Below, in pieces: positions 38,708 through 47,511 of a stretch of DNA of 64,000 nucleotides. The DNA is taken from the NCBI RefSeq assembly GCF_017874715.1, contig NZ_JAGGLR010000023.1:170720-234719 (forward strand), written 5' to 3'. The position numbers and the translations under genes are program-made. How positions within the stretch are numbered: the stretch's first letter is position 1; each line of letters begins with the position of its first letter. The DNA comes from Streptomyces iranensis (lineage in GTDB: Bacteria > Actinomycetota > Actinomycetes > Streptomycetales > Streptomycetaceae). The notes under the pieces are model-generated. The model was not told the origin of the DNA, searched no databases, and saw only the letters and a program-made list of their open reading frames with translations.

Positions 38708-40372
38708 TCAGGGGACGTCGATCCTGGCCAGGGCTCCCGTCTCCAGGGCGCACCACAGCGCGCCGCCGTGCGTGGCGATGCCGTGCGGTTCGCAGTCGGC
38801 CCGGGGCAGGTCGTACGCCGTGATCCGGCCGTCCGTGGTGATGCGGCCGACCCCGCCGCGGCCCCATTCGGTGAACCACAGCGCCCCGTCCGGGCCGCTG
38901 GTGATGGCGTGCGGCCGGGCCTGCCGGTCGGGCAGCGGGTACTCGGTGACGGTTCCGTCCACCGTGATGCGGCCGATCTGGCCCGCGCCGATCTCGGTGA
39001 ACCACAGGGCGCCGTCCGGCCCTTGGGCGAGGCCCACCGGCGCGGCGCCCTCGGTCGGCAGGGGGTGGGCGGTCGTATGGCCGTCCATGGTGATCCGGCC
39101 GATGGCGTTGCCCTGGTTGAGGGTGAACCACATGGCGCCGTCGGGCCCCGCCGCCATGGCGGACGGGAAGGCTCCGGGCGCGGGGTACTCGGTGATGTCG
39201 CCGTCCATGGTGATCCGCCCGATGCGGTCGGCGGCCGACAGTGTGAACCATATGGCCCCGTCCGGACCCGCGGCGATCCCGTACGGCCCGCCGTCGGCCG
39301 TTGGCGGGGCGAAGGAGGAGATCGTGCCGTCCACCGTGATCCGGCCGATGCGGTGGGTGCCGTACTCGCTGAACCACAGGGCGCCATCGGGCCCTTGGGC
39401 GATCACCGTCGGCTTGGCTCCGACGGAGTGGACGGCGATCCGGCCGTCGGCGTCCCTGCGGCCGATCGCGCCCTGGTGGACCAGGGTGAACCACAGGGCG
39501 CCGTCGGGGCCGCCGGAGAGCGCGTAGGGGCCCGCGTCCGGGCCGCTGACGGTGAAGACGCGGACCGGGTCGGCGAGCCACCGGCCGATCCGGTCCAGCA
39601 GCACCTCCCCCGGCTCGGAAAGGTGGAAGGCGTGGGGCACGCCCTCGTACTCCTCCAGGCGCACGCTCACCCCGGCGGCGTCGGCGGCCTCGGCGAAGCG
39701 GCGGGCGTCGTCCAGGAGCACTTCGTCCGTGCCGACCGCGATCAGCAGCGGCGGCAGCCCGCGCGGATCGCCGTACAGCGGCGACTGCGGGGCCCGGTCG
39801 GCGGGCGCGTCGGCCAGGTACTGGGCGCTGATGGAGCCGAGCACGGCCCGGCTCAGTACGTCCTTACCGTCGTTGGCGGCGATCGACGCACCCGTAAGGG
39901 CGAAGTCGGTGATGGGTGAGACCGCGATCGCGGCACCGGGCCGCGGGCCTCCGGTCCGCCGGATCTCCAGCAGGGCGGAGAGCACCAGCGTGGCCCCGGC
40001 CGACTCCCCGGCGAGAACGACCTCGGCGGCCGGGATGCCGTCGTCCAGCACGCCGCGCCAGGCGGCCAGCACGTCTTCGAGCGCCGCGGGATACGGGTGT
40101 TCGGGCGCCAGCCGGTAGTCCACCCGCAGGGCGGGGCGTCCGGTCGCCTTGGACAGCCGATAGGCCATCACCCGCTCGGCCTCGGGCATCGTGTGGGCGA
40201 ACCCGCCGCCGTGCACATAGATCACCGCGCCGCCGCGGGCGCCGGGCGCGCGGACCCAGTCGCCCCGCACCTCGGCGTCGTCCGGGAGCGGGGCGCCGAT
40301 CAGCGCGTCGGGGCGGTCGCGGACCGCCCGTGCCGCCTTGGGCTCCATGGGAACGGCGATGACATTCGGCAA
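38708..40372 (-). CDS. Esterase fused to a virginiamycin B lyase (Vgb) propeller
   Basis: 554 residues in two parts. Residues 1-270 are a hormone-sensitive-lipase-type esterase: HGGG 54-57, nucleophile Ser124 in GESAG, Asp216 (GTDEVLL) and His247 (VPHAFH). Residues 272-554 are a seven-bladed Vgb/streptogramin lyase propeller with repeated GPDGALWFT blades 42 residues apart. Residues equivalent to Vgb's substrate-binding His228, Glu268, His270 and catalytic Glu284 appear as His488, Glu528, His530 and Glu544, with matching spacings. Vgb linearises type B streptogramins by eliminative cleavage of the ester bond. Two ester-opening domains in one chain suggest depsipeptide detoxification. No signal peptide. 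Confidence 0.85.
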   Translation of the reverse strand: MPNVIAVPMEPKAARAVRDRPDALIGAPLPDDAEVRGDWVRAPGARGGAVIYVHGGGFAHTMPEAERVMAYRLSKATGRPALRVDYRLAPEHPYPAALEDVLAAWRGVLDDGIPAAEVVLAGESAGATLVLSALLEIRRTGGPRPGAAIAVSPITDFALTGASIAANDGKDVLSRAVLGSISAQYLADAPADRAPQSPLYGDPRGLPPLLIAVGTDEVLLDDARRFAEAADAAGVSVRLEEYEGVPHAFHLSEPGEVLLDRIGRWLADPVRVFTVSGPDAGPYALSGGPDGALWFTLVHQGAIGRRDADGRIAVHSVGAKPTVIAQGPDGALWFSEYGTHRIGRITVDGTISSFAPPTADGGPYGIAAGPDGAIWFTLSAADRIGRITMDGDITEYPAPGAFPSAMAAGPDGAMWFTLNQGNAIGRITMDGHTTAHPLPTEGAAPVGLAQGPDGALWFTEIGAGQIGRITVDGTVTEYPLPDRQARPHAITSGPDGALWFTEWGRGGVGRITTDGRITAYDLPRADCEPHGIATHGGALWCALETGALARIDVP

Positions 40373-40413
40373 AGGGTCCTCCGTCGTGGGTGGTCGGCAC
40401 TCGCGGGGGCAGC

Positions 40414-40478
40414 GGGCTCATCGAGGAATCGGGCTCATCGGTGAGGGGGCTCATCGGTGAGGGGCTCATCGGTGAGGC
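40414..40478. repeat. Imperfect ~16-bp tandem repeats (GGGCTCATCGGTGAGG)
   Basis: Four imperfect copies of GGGCTCATCGGTGAGG lie upstream of the esterase-Vgb gene. Function unknown. Confidence 0.7.
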
Positions 40479-40602
40479 GGGCCCATCTCCCTCGCGAAGA
40501 AAAGTTACGGCAGACGCGAAGTCAGGATCGTCGCTCATCGCGGAGCGGCCCTGGCCGTCGCTCTCGCCGCGGCGACCGGCGCCTCCCCCGGCCCCCATAC
40601 AG

Positions 40603-41340
40603 TCAGCGCGCCGCCGACAACGCGGCCGTGAGGACGGCGGGCGCCTCCGCCAGCGAGGGGCCGTACCAGGTGAGGTGACGGCCGCTGACCAGGGCCGCCG
40701 GGAGGCCGGGGAACGCCTCGGGGCCGTCGTCGGCCGTGAAGCTGTACGGCTCGTCGGGCAGCACCACCAGATCCGCCTCCCCCGCCGTCAGCTCCTGGAT
40801 CGGGATCCGGGGATAGCGCTCGGGATGCGCGCTGTAGAGGTGCCGTACGCCCAGCCGGGCCAGGACGTCACCGGCGAAGGTGTCCCGGCCCAGCACCATC
40901 CACGGACGCCGCCACACCGGTACGACGGCGTGCCGCACCGGGCCTCCGGCCCGTACGTCCGCCCAGGCGGCCTCGGCCGCGTCCAGCCAGCCGGGCCGGG
41001 CCAGTCCGCAGCCGCGCACCAGGACCCGCTCCAGCTCGGTGAACGCCTGCTCCAGGGTGCGCACTTCGGTCACCAGGACCTCGAGACCGGCGGCGCGCAG
41101 CGCGGCGAGGTCGGAGGGTCGGTTCTCCTCCTCGTTGGCGATCACGAGGTCGGGGGCGAGAGCGGCGATCCGGGCGGTGTCGGGGTTCTTGGTGCCGCCG
41201 ATCCGCTCCGCGGTGAGGCCGGGCGGATGGGTGCACCAGTCGGTCGCCCCGGCCAGCAGCTCCGGCGCGGTGGCGGCGACGGCCTCGGTGAGCGAGGGCA
41301 CGAGGGACACCACGCGCCGTACGGGGGTGCGAGAGCTCAT
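40603..41340 (-). CDS. BtuF-like helical-backbone metal receptor
   Basis: 245 residues from ATG 41340. Class III substrate-binding fold: RVVSLVPSLTEAVAATAPEL, GATDWCTHP, ERIGGTKNPD, PDLVIANEEENRPSDLAAL and ADLVVLPDEPYSFTADD. These are hallmarks of cobalamin/iron-siderophore receptors. It has no signal peptide or lipobox, as is common for this actinobacterial subgroup, which is probably cytoplasmic and not a classic importer component. No transporter genes adjoin it. The ligand is unknown; cobalamin-like or another metal chelate is likeliest. Confidence 0.82.
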   Translation of the reverse strand: MSSRTPVRRVVSLVPSLTEAVAATAPELLAGATDWCTHPPGLTAERIGGTKNPDTARIAALAPDLVIANEEENRPSDLAALRAAGLEVLVTEVRTLEQAFTELERVLVRGCGLARPGWLDAAEAAWADVRAGGPVRHAVVPVWRRPWMVLGRDTFAGDVLARLGVRHLYSAHPERYPRIPIQELTAGEADLVVLPDEPYSFTADDGPEAFPGLPAALVSGRHLTWYGPSLAEAPAVLTAALSAAR

Positions 41341-41454
41341 CGCTCCACCGTACGGCGCGACGAGGCGTATCCGGCCCCTGCACCCGGCCGCCCCAACGCC
41401 CACACGCCCAACGCCCGGCCGCCCCCAACCGGCCGCCCCAACGCCCGGCCACCC

Positions 41455-43125
41455 CTACACCGCCTCCGGCAGCACCTCCCACGGCCAGACGGCCCGGCCG
41501 CCGTGGTCACCTCGCCCGCCCCGGTCACCTCGCCCGCCGCCGTCGCCGCCCTCCGACAGCAGCCCGACCATCGTGAACAGCTTGTCGCTGAAGCCGCCGA
41601 TCTCGTACCGGTTCGGCCGGCCGGTGTCGATGGACGTGGCCGCGTAGCCGGTGGTGTTGACGCCGAACACCGGCACCCGCGCCGGGACGGCCTCCGAGAC
41701 CGGAACGGACCGGCCGCGGCGCGCCTCCGGGAACGCCTGCATGTCCGAGACGATCACCACCCGGTCATGTCCGCGGTAGGCCGCCCGCAGCGCCGCGCCC
41801 GTCTCCGTGCCATGTCCGACCTCGCCGATCCGCGCGCAGAACGCCTCGATGTCGCGGAGCGCCGAGCCGCCCGGGGTCAGCCGGTGGCCGAAGTGCCCGG
41901 AGGCGAAGCCGACCAGGTCCACCTGGCAGCCGCGGTGCGCGAGCGCGACCCCGAAGAGCGCGCCGACGTCCACATGGCGCACCTGGGAGCGGCTCGAGAC
42001 CTGCGTCTGCATCGAGCCGGAGGTGTCGACGAGCACGAGGGTGCGGCCCGGCAGCGCCGGGACGGCCGCCGTGGACGCGGTCAGCGCCCGGTCCAGGGCG
42101 TGGCCCCAGCGCAGCGACGGCGCGGCCCGGTACGCGGACAGGAAGCGGTACGGGAACTGGCGGGAGCGGGCCACCTCCGACGGGTCGGCCAGCCGTGCCG
42201 CGACGCGCTCGGCGACCGCGTCCGGCAGTCCGGCCTGGTCGAAGTTGCGCAGATTGCGCAGCAGCGCCATGTAGCCCATCGAGGGCAGCACGGCCTGCCA
42301 GGCCGGCGCGTCCATCGGCCCCCGCAGCCAGCCCGCGAGCGCCTCCCACGTGATGCCCGCCGCACGGAGCGCGTCGGCGGCGTCCGGCCGTTCCAGCACG
42401 GCACGGCGCTCCCACTGCGGCAGGGCCGTCAGCCGGGCGCGGGCGCGCAGGGTGCGCAGCGAGACCGGGGGCGCGGCCTCCCGCTGGTGGCGGCGGTCGA
42501 TGGCGTGCCGGAACAGCTCGCCCTGCCACGGCTTGTCGGGGTCCGGCGCGGCGTGCACCAGCTCCAGGACGTCGGCGAAACGGAAGCCGTGGCTCTCGGT
42601 GTCGTACTTGAGCAGCGAGCGCTCGGAGTAGAGGCGGCGGACGGCGTCGGCGAGGCCGCGCTTGACCGGCTTGGGCAGCGTGCGGCCGTGGTGGGCGGTC
42701 CAGTAGGCGAGGAACTCACCGGGCTCGTCGGCGCGCAGACACGCGGCGGCGACGATGGGGCGGTTGCCGCCGTGCAGCCCGGCCGCGAGACGTGCCGCGA
42801 CGGCCTCGGCCGCGGCGACGAGCGACGCGGTGCGCATGAGGGCCTCGGCGCGCAGCCAGCTGATGAAGCGGGCGGTCCAGTCGGCGTCCTCGACGGCGAC
42901 GGCGCGGACGAGGGTGCGGAAGCGGTCATCGCGGTCGTCGCGGTCGTCGCGGTCGTCGCGGTCGTCGCGGTCGTCGGAGGGCTCGTAGAAGGTCTGCTCG
43001 CCGACCATGTTCACCACGGCCAGCAGCACCAGTTCGGACTTGCTGTCGCGGGTGACGGCGGCGCCGCCCTCATAGGTGGTCGTCGTGGCCCCGGCGCGCC
43101 GGAAGACGCGGTTGAACTTGGTCAT
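41455..43125 (-). CDS. rsr: Ro60/TROVE-domain RNA-binding protein
   Basis: 556 residues from ATG 43125. A HEAT-like TROVE ring (about 1-350; VLLAVVNMVGEQTFYE, WTARFISWLRAEALMRTASL, MGYMALLRNLRNFDQAGL) is followed by a vWA domain with the MIDAS motif VDTSGSMQ. Bacterial Ro (Rsr) binds the ends of misfolded RNAs in its ring and Y RNAs on its outer face, and can tether PNPase for RNA decay. A DDR tripeptide repeated about six times in the N-terminal part is encoded by 9-bp tandem DNA repeats, an unusual insertion. A candidate Y RNA lies directly upstream. Confidence 0.92.
   Translation of the reverse strand: MTKFNRVFRRAGATTTTYEGGAAVTRDSKSELVLLAVVNMVGEQTFYEPSDDRDDRDDRDDRDDRDDRFRTLVRAVAVEDADWTARFISWLRAEALMRTASLVAAAEAVAARLAAGLHGGNRPIVAAACLRADEPGEFLAYWTAHHGRTLPKPVKRGLADAVRRLYSERSLLKYDTESHGFRFADVLELVHAAPDPDKPWQGELFRHAIDRRHQREAAPPVSLRTLRARARLTALPQWERRAVLERPDAADALRAAGITWEALAGWLRGPMDAPAWQAVLPSMGYMALLRNLRNFDQAGLPDAVAERVAARLADPSEVARSRQFPYRFLSAYRAAPSLRWGHALDRALTASTAAVPALPGRTLVLVDTSGSMQTQVSSRSQVRHVDVGALFGVALAHRGCQVDLVGFASGHFGHRLTPGGSALRDIEAFCARIGEVGHGTETGAALRAAYRGHDRVVIVSDMQAFPEARRGRSVPVSEAVPARVPVFGVNTTGYAATSIDTGRPNRYEIGGFSDKLFTMVGLLSEGGDGGGRGDRGGRGDHGGRAVWPWEVLPEAV
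42922..42975 (-). repeat. 9-bp tandem repeat inside the Ro60 gene
   Basis: Six units of GCGGTCGTC (first unit GCGGTCATC) encode consecutive Asp-Asp-Arg triplets. Slippage here would change protein length in frame by three residues per unit. Confidence 0.9.
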
Positions 43126-43289
43126 GCGGTCATGCCTCTCCCCCGAGCGGGCATTGGGAGGAGGCGACGCGCCGGTGCGTCGGCAGCGCCTGAGGTCAGG
43201 AGTGGGCGGCGGACCGTTCTGGAAGGGAAGTAGCCGCGGCCCGCGCACCAGGCGCTCCGATGCCGTGCGCGCGCCTCCCGAGATCACAG

Positions 43290-43372
43290 TCGACGACGGT
43301 GTGTTTCCCACCCCGCACCGGGCGGAGTGTTTCAGGAATCGAACCCAAATCGACCGAAGTAACCGTCGTCTT
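43290..43372 (-). ncRNA. Candidate bacterial Y RNA with tRNA-like T-arm
   Basis: On the minus strand, GACGACGGT (43370-43362) pairs perfectly with ACCGTCGTC (43300-43292), closing an ~80-nt element. Inside is a T-arm-like hairpin TTGGGTTCGATTCCTGA (43348-43332) and a further small GC hairpin (43325-43313). There is no anticodon arm, so it is not a tRNA. Bacterial Y RNAs (YrlA type) have a closing stem bound by Ro plus tRNA-like modules and are usually encoded next to rsr. The element is 167 bp upstream of the Ro60 start on the same strand. Exact ends and promoter are not determined. Confidence 0.45.
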
Positions 43373-43473
43373 CGCACCGGGAGGTGCGTTCACGGGTACG
43401 ACAGTAGGGGGCCGCCTCCCAGACCGTCATCCGGTTTTCCGTCCCCCTGCGCGGCACCGCCCGCACAGCACGG

Positions 43474-43509
43474 CACCGCGGCCCGGAGCATGCGCTCCGG
43501 GCCGCGGTG
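43474..43509 (-). terminator. Terminator of the glycine-betaine transporter operon
   Basis: Perfect 16-bp stem (43474-43489 with 43494-43509), loop ATGC, starting 21 bp beyond the stop codon of the permease-binding-protein gene. Confidence 0.85.
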
Positions 43510-43529
43510 TGTGTGGTGCGGACGGTGGG

Positions 43530-46151
43530 TCAGGAAGTCACCGGCGCCATCTTGTCGACGATGCCGGGGTGGGCGTCCATCCACTTCTGGACGCCCTTTT
43601 CCTCGTTGCCCTTACCGGCGTCCTGGACGGCCTGCTCCAGGCTCGCCAGCTCCTTCTCGGTCATGTGCCACTTCTTCAGCCACCCGTTGAACTCGGGGAA
43701 CTCCTTCGGGAAGGACTTGTTGGCGAGAGTGTGGAGCTGGTTGCTGGCCCCGAACGCCTTCTTCGGGTCGGCGAGCTTGGTCAGCTTGTACTTGCTGTAG
43801 GCCCAGTGCGGGGTCCACAGGACCACGGCCACCGGCTCCTTCTTGGCGTACGAGCGCTCCAGCTCGGCCAGCATCGCCGGCGAGGAGCCGTCACTGACCT
43901 TGTACTCCTTGTCCAGGCCGTACTCCTTGAGCACCTTGCCCTTCAGGAGCTTCATCTCGCCGGTCCCGGGTTCGATACCGACGATCTTGCCGTCGAAGGT
44001 GCCGGCCTTCCCCTTGAGGTCGGCGAGCGACTTCACGTCCTTGACGTAGGACGGCACCGCGATCTCCAGGGAGGTCTTGTCGTACCACGACCCGACGTCG
44101 ACCAGGTTCTTCTTGTATCTGTCCCAATACTGCTTCTGGGCGACCGGTAGCCAGCCGTCGAACTCGACGTCGACCTGTCCGGTGCTCATCCCGGTGAACA
44201 TCGAGCCGACGTCGTACTGCTTGATCTCCGGCTTGTAGCCACGCCGCTCGAGGACGTTCTTCCACAGGTAGGTGGTGGCGATGTCCTCGTCCCACGGGAA
44301 GTAGCCGATCATCGGCGCGGCGCCCGCGTCCTTGCCCTTCTGGTCGGCACCGCCGGGCACCGGGGCGAGCTTGTTGGCGATGCCCGGGTTCTGCTTCAGC
44401 CAGGCGCGCACGCCCTGCTGCTCCTTGCCCTTACCGGCGTCCTGGATGGCCGACTCCAGGCTGGTGAGCTGCTTCTCGTCCAGCTTGAAGTTCTTGATCC
44501 ACTTGGCCACCTGCGGGTTCTCCTTGGAGAAGCCCTTGCGCGCGAGGGAGTCGATGCGGTCGCCCTTGCCGAAGGCGCCCTTGGGGTCCTTCAGCTTGGT
44601 GAGCTTGTACTTGTCGTACGCCCAGTGCGGGGACCACAGGGTGACCGCGATCGGCTCCTTCTTGGAGTAGGAGCGGTCCAGCTGGGAGAGCATGGCCGCG
44701 GTGGAGCCCTTTACCAGGCTGAAGTTCTTGTTCAGCCCATAGCCCGGCATGACCTTGTCCTGCATCAGCTTCATCTCACCGGCGCCGGGCTCGATGCCGA
44801 TGATCTTCTTCTTGAAGGTGCTGGACTTCTTCTCGAGGTCCTCCAGGGTCTTCACGCCCTTGACGTACGAGGGGACCGCGACCTCCAGGGAGGTGGGGCC
44901 GTACCAGGAGCCGAGGTTCTCCAGCTTGCTCTTGTACTTCGACCAGTACGAGGCGTGGGTGGTGGGCAGCCAGGAGTCCGTCTCGAAGTCGATGTTGCCC
45001 GCGGCCATACCGGTGTACAGCGCGCCGACGTCGTACGACTGCACCTTGGGCTTGAAGCCGCGCTGCTCCAGGAGTTCCTTCCACAGGAAGGTGGAGGCGA
45101 CGCCCTCGTCCCAGTTGATGTAGCCGATGTTGACCGACTGGCCCTTGCCGACGTTGGCGGAGACCTCGGGGCCCTCGTCGTCGCCGCCGAACATGCTCAT
45201 GCCGCCGGCGACCAGCGCCAAGACGACCACGCCGACCATGGCGACGGAGGTCGCGGGGCGCCAGTGCAGCACCTTCAGACCGCTGAGCTGCTTGGCCTTC
45301 TCCTTGGCCAGCGCGCGGCGGGCCAGCGGGGAGACGCGCTGATTGAGCGCGCTGGTCATCCGGTCCAGGTACATGGCCAGGATGACCACCGCGATACCGC
45401 CCTCGAAGCCCATGGCGACGTCGACGGAGCTGATCGCCTGGAAGACGGTGGAGCCCAGGCCCTCGGCGCCGACCATGCCGGCGATGACGACCATGGACAG
45501 CGCCAGCATGATCACCTGGTTGACGCCCGCCATGATGGTGGGCAGGGCCAGCGGAAGCTGGACGCGCATCAGGGTGCGGCGCGGATGGGTGCCGAAGGCG
45601 TCGGCCGCCTCGACCAGCTCCGCATCCACCTGCCGGATACCCAGTTCCGTCATGCGGACGCCCGGGGGCATCGAGAAGATGACGGTGGCGACGACACCGG
45701 GGACCACCCCGAGGCCGAAGAAGAAGATGCCGGGGATCAGGTAGACGAAGGCGGGCATCGTCTGCATGAAGTCCAGCACCGGACGGATCACGGCGCTCAC
45801 CGCGCGGTTGCGCGAGGCCCAGATGCCGAGCGGCACCGCGAACACGATAGTGATCACACCGGCGACCAGCACCAGTGCGAGGGTGTTCATCGCCTCGCCC
45901 CACAACTCGATCGAGTCGATGAGGGCGAATCCCAGGAAGGCGAGCACGGCGGGCAGCAGCCCGCGCAGCCACCAGGCGAGCAGCGCCAGGATGCCCGCGA
46001 GCAGCAGCGGCTCGGGGCCGCTGAGCACCGTGTTCAACCCGTCGTACATGCCCTGGACGACGCTGGAGATGAAGTCGAAGAGCCAGCTCAGATTGTCTCG
46101 GAGCCAGTTGACGCCGGAGTTGATCCAGTCGCCGAGCTGAAGCCTAGGCAC
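43530..46151 (-). CDS. Glycine betaine/proline ABC permease fused to two substrate-binding domains
   Basis: 873 residues. Residues 1-330: ProW/OpuAB-type permease with several membrane helices and the EAA-type loop EAADAFGTHPRRTLMRVQLP. After a further helix (VAMVGVVVLALVAGGMSMF) come two consecutive OpuAC domains outside the membrane: domain 1 at about 350-600 (IGYINWDEGVASTFLWKELL, SWLPTTHASYW, LWSPHWAYDKYKL) and domain 2 at about 617-873 (IGYFPWDEDIATTYLWKNVL, GWLPVAQKQYW, LWTPHWAYSKYKL). The Trp residues would form the aromatic cage for quaternary amines. Fused OpuA subunits usually carry one binding domain; the tandem pair is the oddity. The ATPase gene overlaps by 8 bp upstream. Confidence 0.93.
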   Translation of the reverse strand: MPRLQLGDWINSGVNWLRDNLSWLFDFISSVVQGMYDGLNTVLSGPEPLLLAGILALLAWWLRGLLPAVLAFLGFALIDSIELWGEAMNTLALVLVAGVITIVFAVPLGIWASRNRAVSAVIRPVLDFMQTMPAFVYLIPGIFFFGLGVVPGVVATVIFSMPPGVRMTELGIRQVDAELVEAADAFGTHPRRTLMRVQLPLALPTIMAGVNQVIMLALSMVVIAGMVGAEGLGSTVFQAISSVDVAMGFEGGIAVVILAMYLDRMTSALNQRVSPLARRALAKEKAKQLSGLKVLHWRPATSVAMVGVVVLALVAGGMSMFGGDDEGPEVSANVGKGQSVNIGYINWDEGVASTFLWKELLEQRGFKPKVQSYDVGALYTGMAAGNIDFETDSWLPTTHASYWSKYKSKLENLGSWYGPTSLEVAVPSYVKGVKTLEDLEKKSSTFKKKIIGIEPGAGEMKLMQDKVMPGYGLNKNFSLVKGSTAAMLSQLDRSYSKKEPIAVTLWSPHWAYDKYKLTKLKDPKGAFGKGDRIDSLARKGFSKENPQVAKWIKNFKLDEKQLTSLESAIQDAGKGKEQQGVRAWLKQNPGIANKLAPVPGGADQKGKDAGAAPMIGYFPWDEDIATTYLWKNVLERRGYKPEIKQYDVGSMFTGMSTGQVDVEFDGWLPVAQKQYWDRYKKNLVDVGSWYDKTSLEIAVPSYVKDVKSLADLKGKAGTFDGKIVGIEPGTGEMKLLKGKVLKEYGLDKEYKVSDGSSPAMLAELERSYAKKEPVAVVLWTPHWAYSKYKLTKLADPKKAFGASNQLHTLANKSFPKEFPEFNGWLKKWHMTEKELASLEQAVQDAGKGNEEKGVQKWMDAHPGIVDKMAPVTS

Positions 46152-47292
46152 CGGTGATCACCTTCTTGGTGGTCTCGGGCGCATCCGGAGAGCCACCGGA
46201 CGGCGGCTGGGCCCCGTCGGACCCGCCGTCCGGCTCGCCGAGGGCGGCGAGCAGCCGGGCGCGGGTGACGACGCCGGTGAGCGCGCCGTCGTCGTCGGTC
46301 ACGGCGACCGCGACTCCGCTGCGCGAGCAGGGCTGGAACAGCTCGATGATCGGGGTTCCCTCGGTGACGGTGGCGGGCGCGGCGGCCAGCACGTCCTGCG
46401 CGGTACGGAGCGTGGTGCCGTCGTCGGTCTTGGTGCCCAGCACCTCGTCCGGCTCGGACATGATCGCGCCGGCGGTGAGCACCCGGCTGCGGTCCACGTC
46501 CTGGGTGAAGGAGGCGACGTAGTCGTTGGCGGGGGTGACCAGGATGTCCTCGGCGGTGCCGATCTGGACGATCCGGCCGTCGCGCATCACGGCGATGCGG
46601 TCGCCGAGCCGCATGGCCTCGTTCAGGTCGTGGGTGATGAAGACGATGGTCTTCTTGAGCCGCTTCTGGAGCTGGAGCAGCTGATCCTGCATATCGCGGC
46701 GGATCAGCGGGTCCAGCGCGCTGAAGGACTCGTCCATCAGCAGCATGTCGGCGTCGGTGGCCAGGGCCCTGGCGAGGCCGACGCGCTGCTGCATACCGCC
46801 GGAGAGCTCATCGGGCCAGGACTTCTCCCAGCCGGCCAGGCCCACCAGCTCCAGCGCCTCGGTGGCGCGCCGGACGCGCTCCTCGCGCGGCACGGCCTGC
46901 ACCTCGAGGCCGTAGGCGGCGTTCTCCAGGACGCTGCGGTGCGGGAAGAGCGCGAAGTGCTGGAAGACCATGCTGATCTTGCGGGACCGGGCCTCGCGCA
47001 GACCCCTGGGGGTGAGCGCGGTCAGGTCGTCGTCGTCGAAGAGCACACGCCCCGCGGTCGGCTCCAGCAGCCCGTTCAGCATCCGCAGCAGGGTGGACTT
47101 GCCGGACCCGGACAGACCCATGACGACGAAGATCTGGCCCGCCTCGACGGCGAAGGAAGCATCGACGACCGCCGCGGTCGTCCCGTTCGCCCGGAGCTCC
47201 TCGCGGTCCGCACCGCCTTCCAGCTGCGCCACCGCCTCATCGGGTCGTCTGCCGAACACCTTGTACAGGTGCTCGGCTCGCAATTTGGCCAC
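46144..47292 (-). CDS. Glycine betaine ABC transporter ATPase with CBS domains
   Basis: 382 residues of the ProV/OpuAA type: Walker A GLSGSGKST, signature LSGGMQQRVGLARALA, Walker B LLMDESFSALD and H-loop FITHDLNEAMRLG, then two CBS motifs (about 265-370) that in OpuA sense ionic strength. First gene of the osmoprotectant operon, sharing an 8-bp overlap with the permease. The N-terminal insert after KVFGRRPDEAV is typical of the family. Expression is probably osmotically controlled, but no operator was recognised in the 219-bp divergent region. Confidence 0.93.
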   Translation of the reverse strand: MAKLRAEHLYKVFGRRPDEAVAQLEGGADREELRANGTTAAVVDASFAVEAGQIFVVMGLSGSGKSTLLRMLNGLLEPTAGRVLFDDDDLTALTPRGLREARSRKISMVFQHFALFPHRSVLENAAYGLEVQAVPREERVRRATEALELVGLAGWEKSWPDELSGGMQQRVGLARALATDADMLLMDESFSALDPLIRRDMQDQLLQLQKRLKKTIVFITHDLNEAMRLGDRIAVMRDGRIVQIGTAEDILVTPANDYVASFTQDVDRSRVLTAGAIMSEPDEVLGTKTDDGTTLRTAQDVLAAAPATVTEGTPIIELFQPCSRSGVAVAVTDDDGALTGVVTRARLLAALGEPDGGSDGAQPPSGGSPDAPETTKKVITGA

Positions 47293-47511
47293 ATGTACCT
47301 CTCAGATCGCACCAAAAAACGACCCGCCACCCCCGCCGGCGGGTCGTGGAGCGGTACGGCATCGGACCGCTGACCGCCGCATTAGTTGAATCACTGAACG
47401 GGTTCGCTCCGGGGGCGCGCCTGCCCCGATCGGTTTGGCGTAAACCAAACGGTGATCCAGTTCACATTATCCTCGGAATTGATGTCAGTGGGGTAGTGCA
47501 TAGTCGTTTTC

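Noticed and set aside
38366..39919. 517-residue plus-strand frame opposite the Vgb fusion
   Set aside because: Antisense shadow of repeated propeller blades, which explains its apparent periodicity.
40390..43233. 947-residue plus-strand frame opposite the metal receptor and Ro60
   Set aside because: Antisense shadow. Both minus-strand genes have clear domains and starts.
44625..46157. 510-residue plus-strand frame opposite the betaine permease
   Set aside because: Antisense shadow with no recognisable domain.
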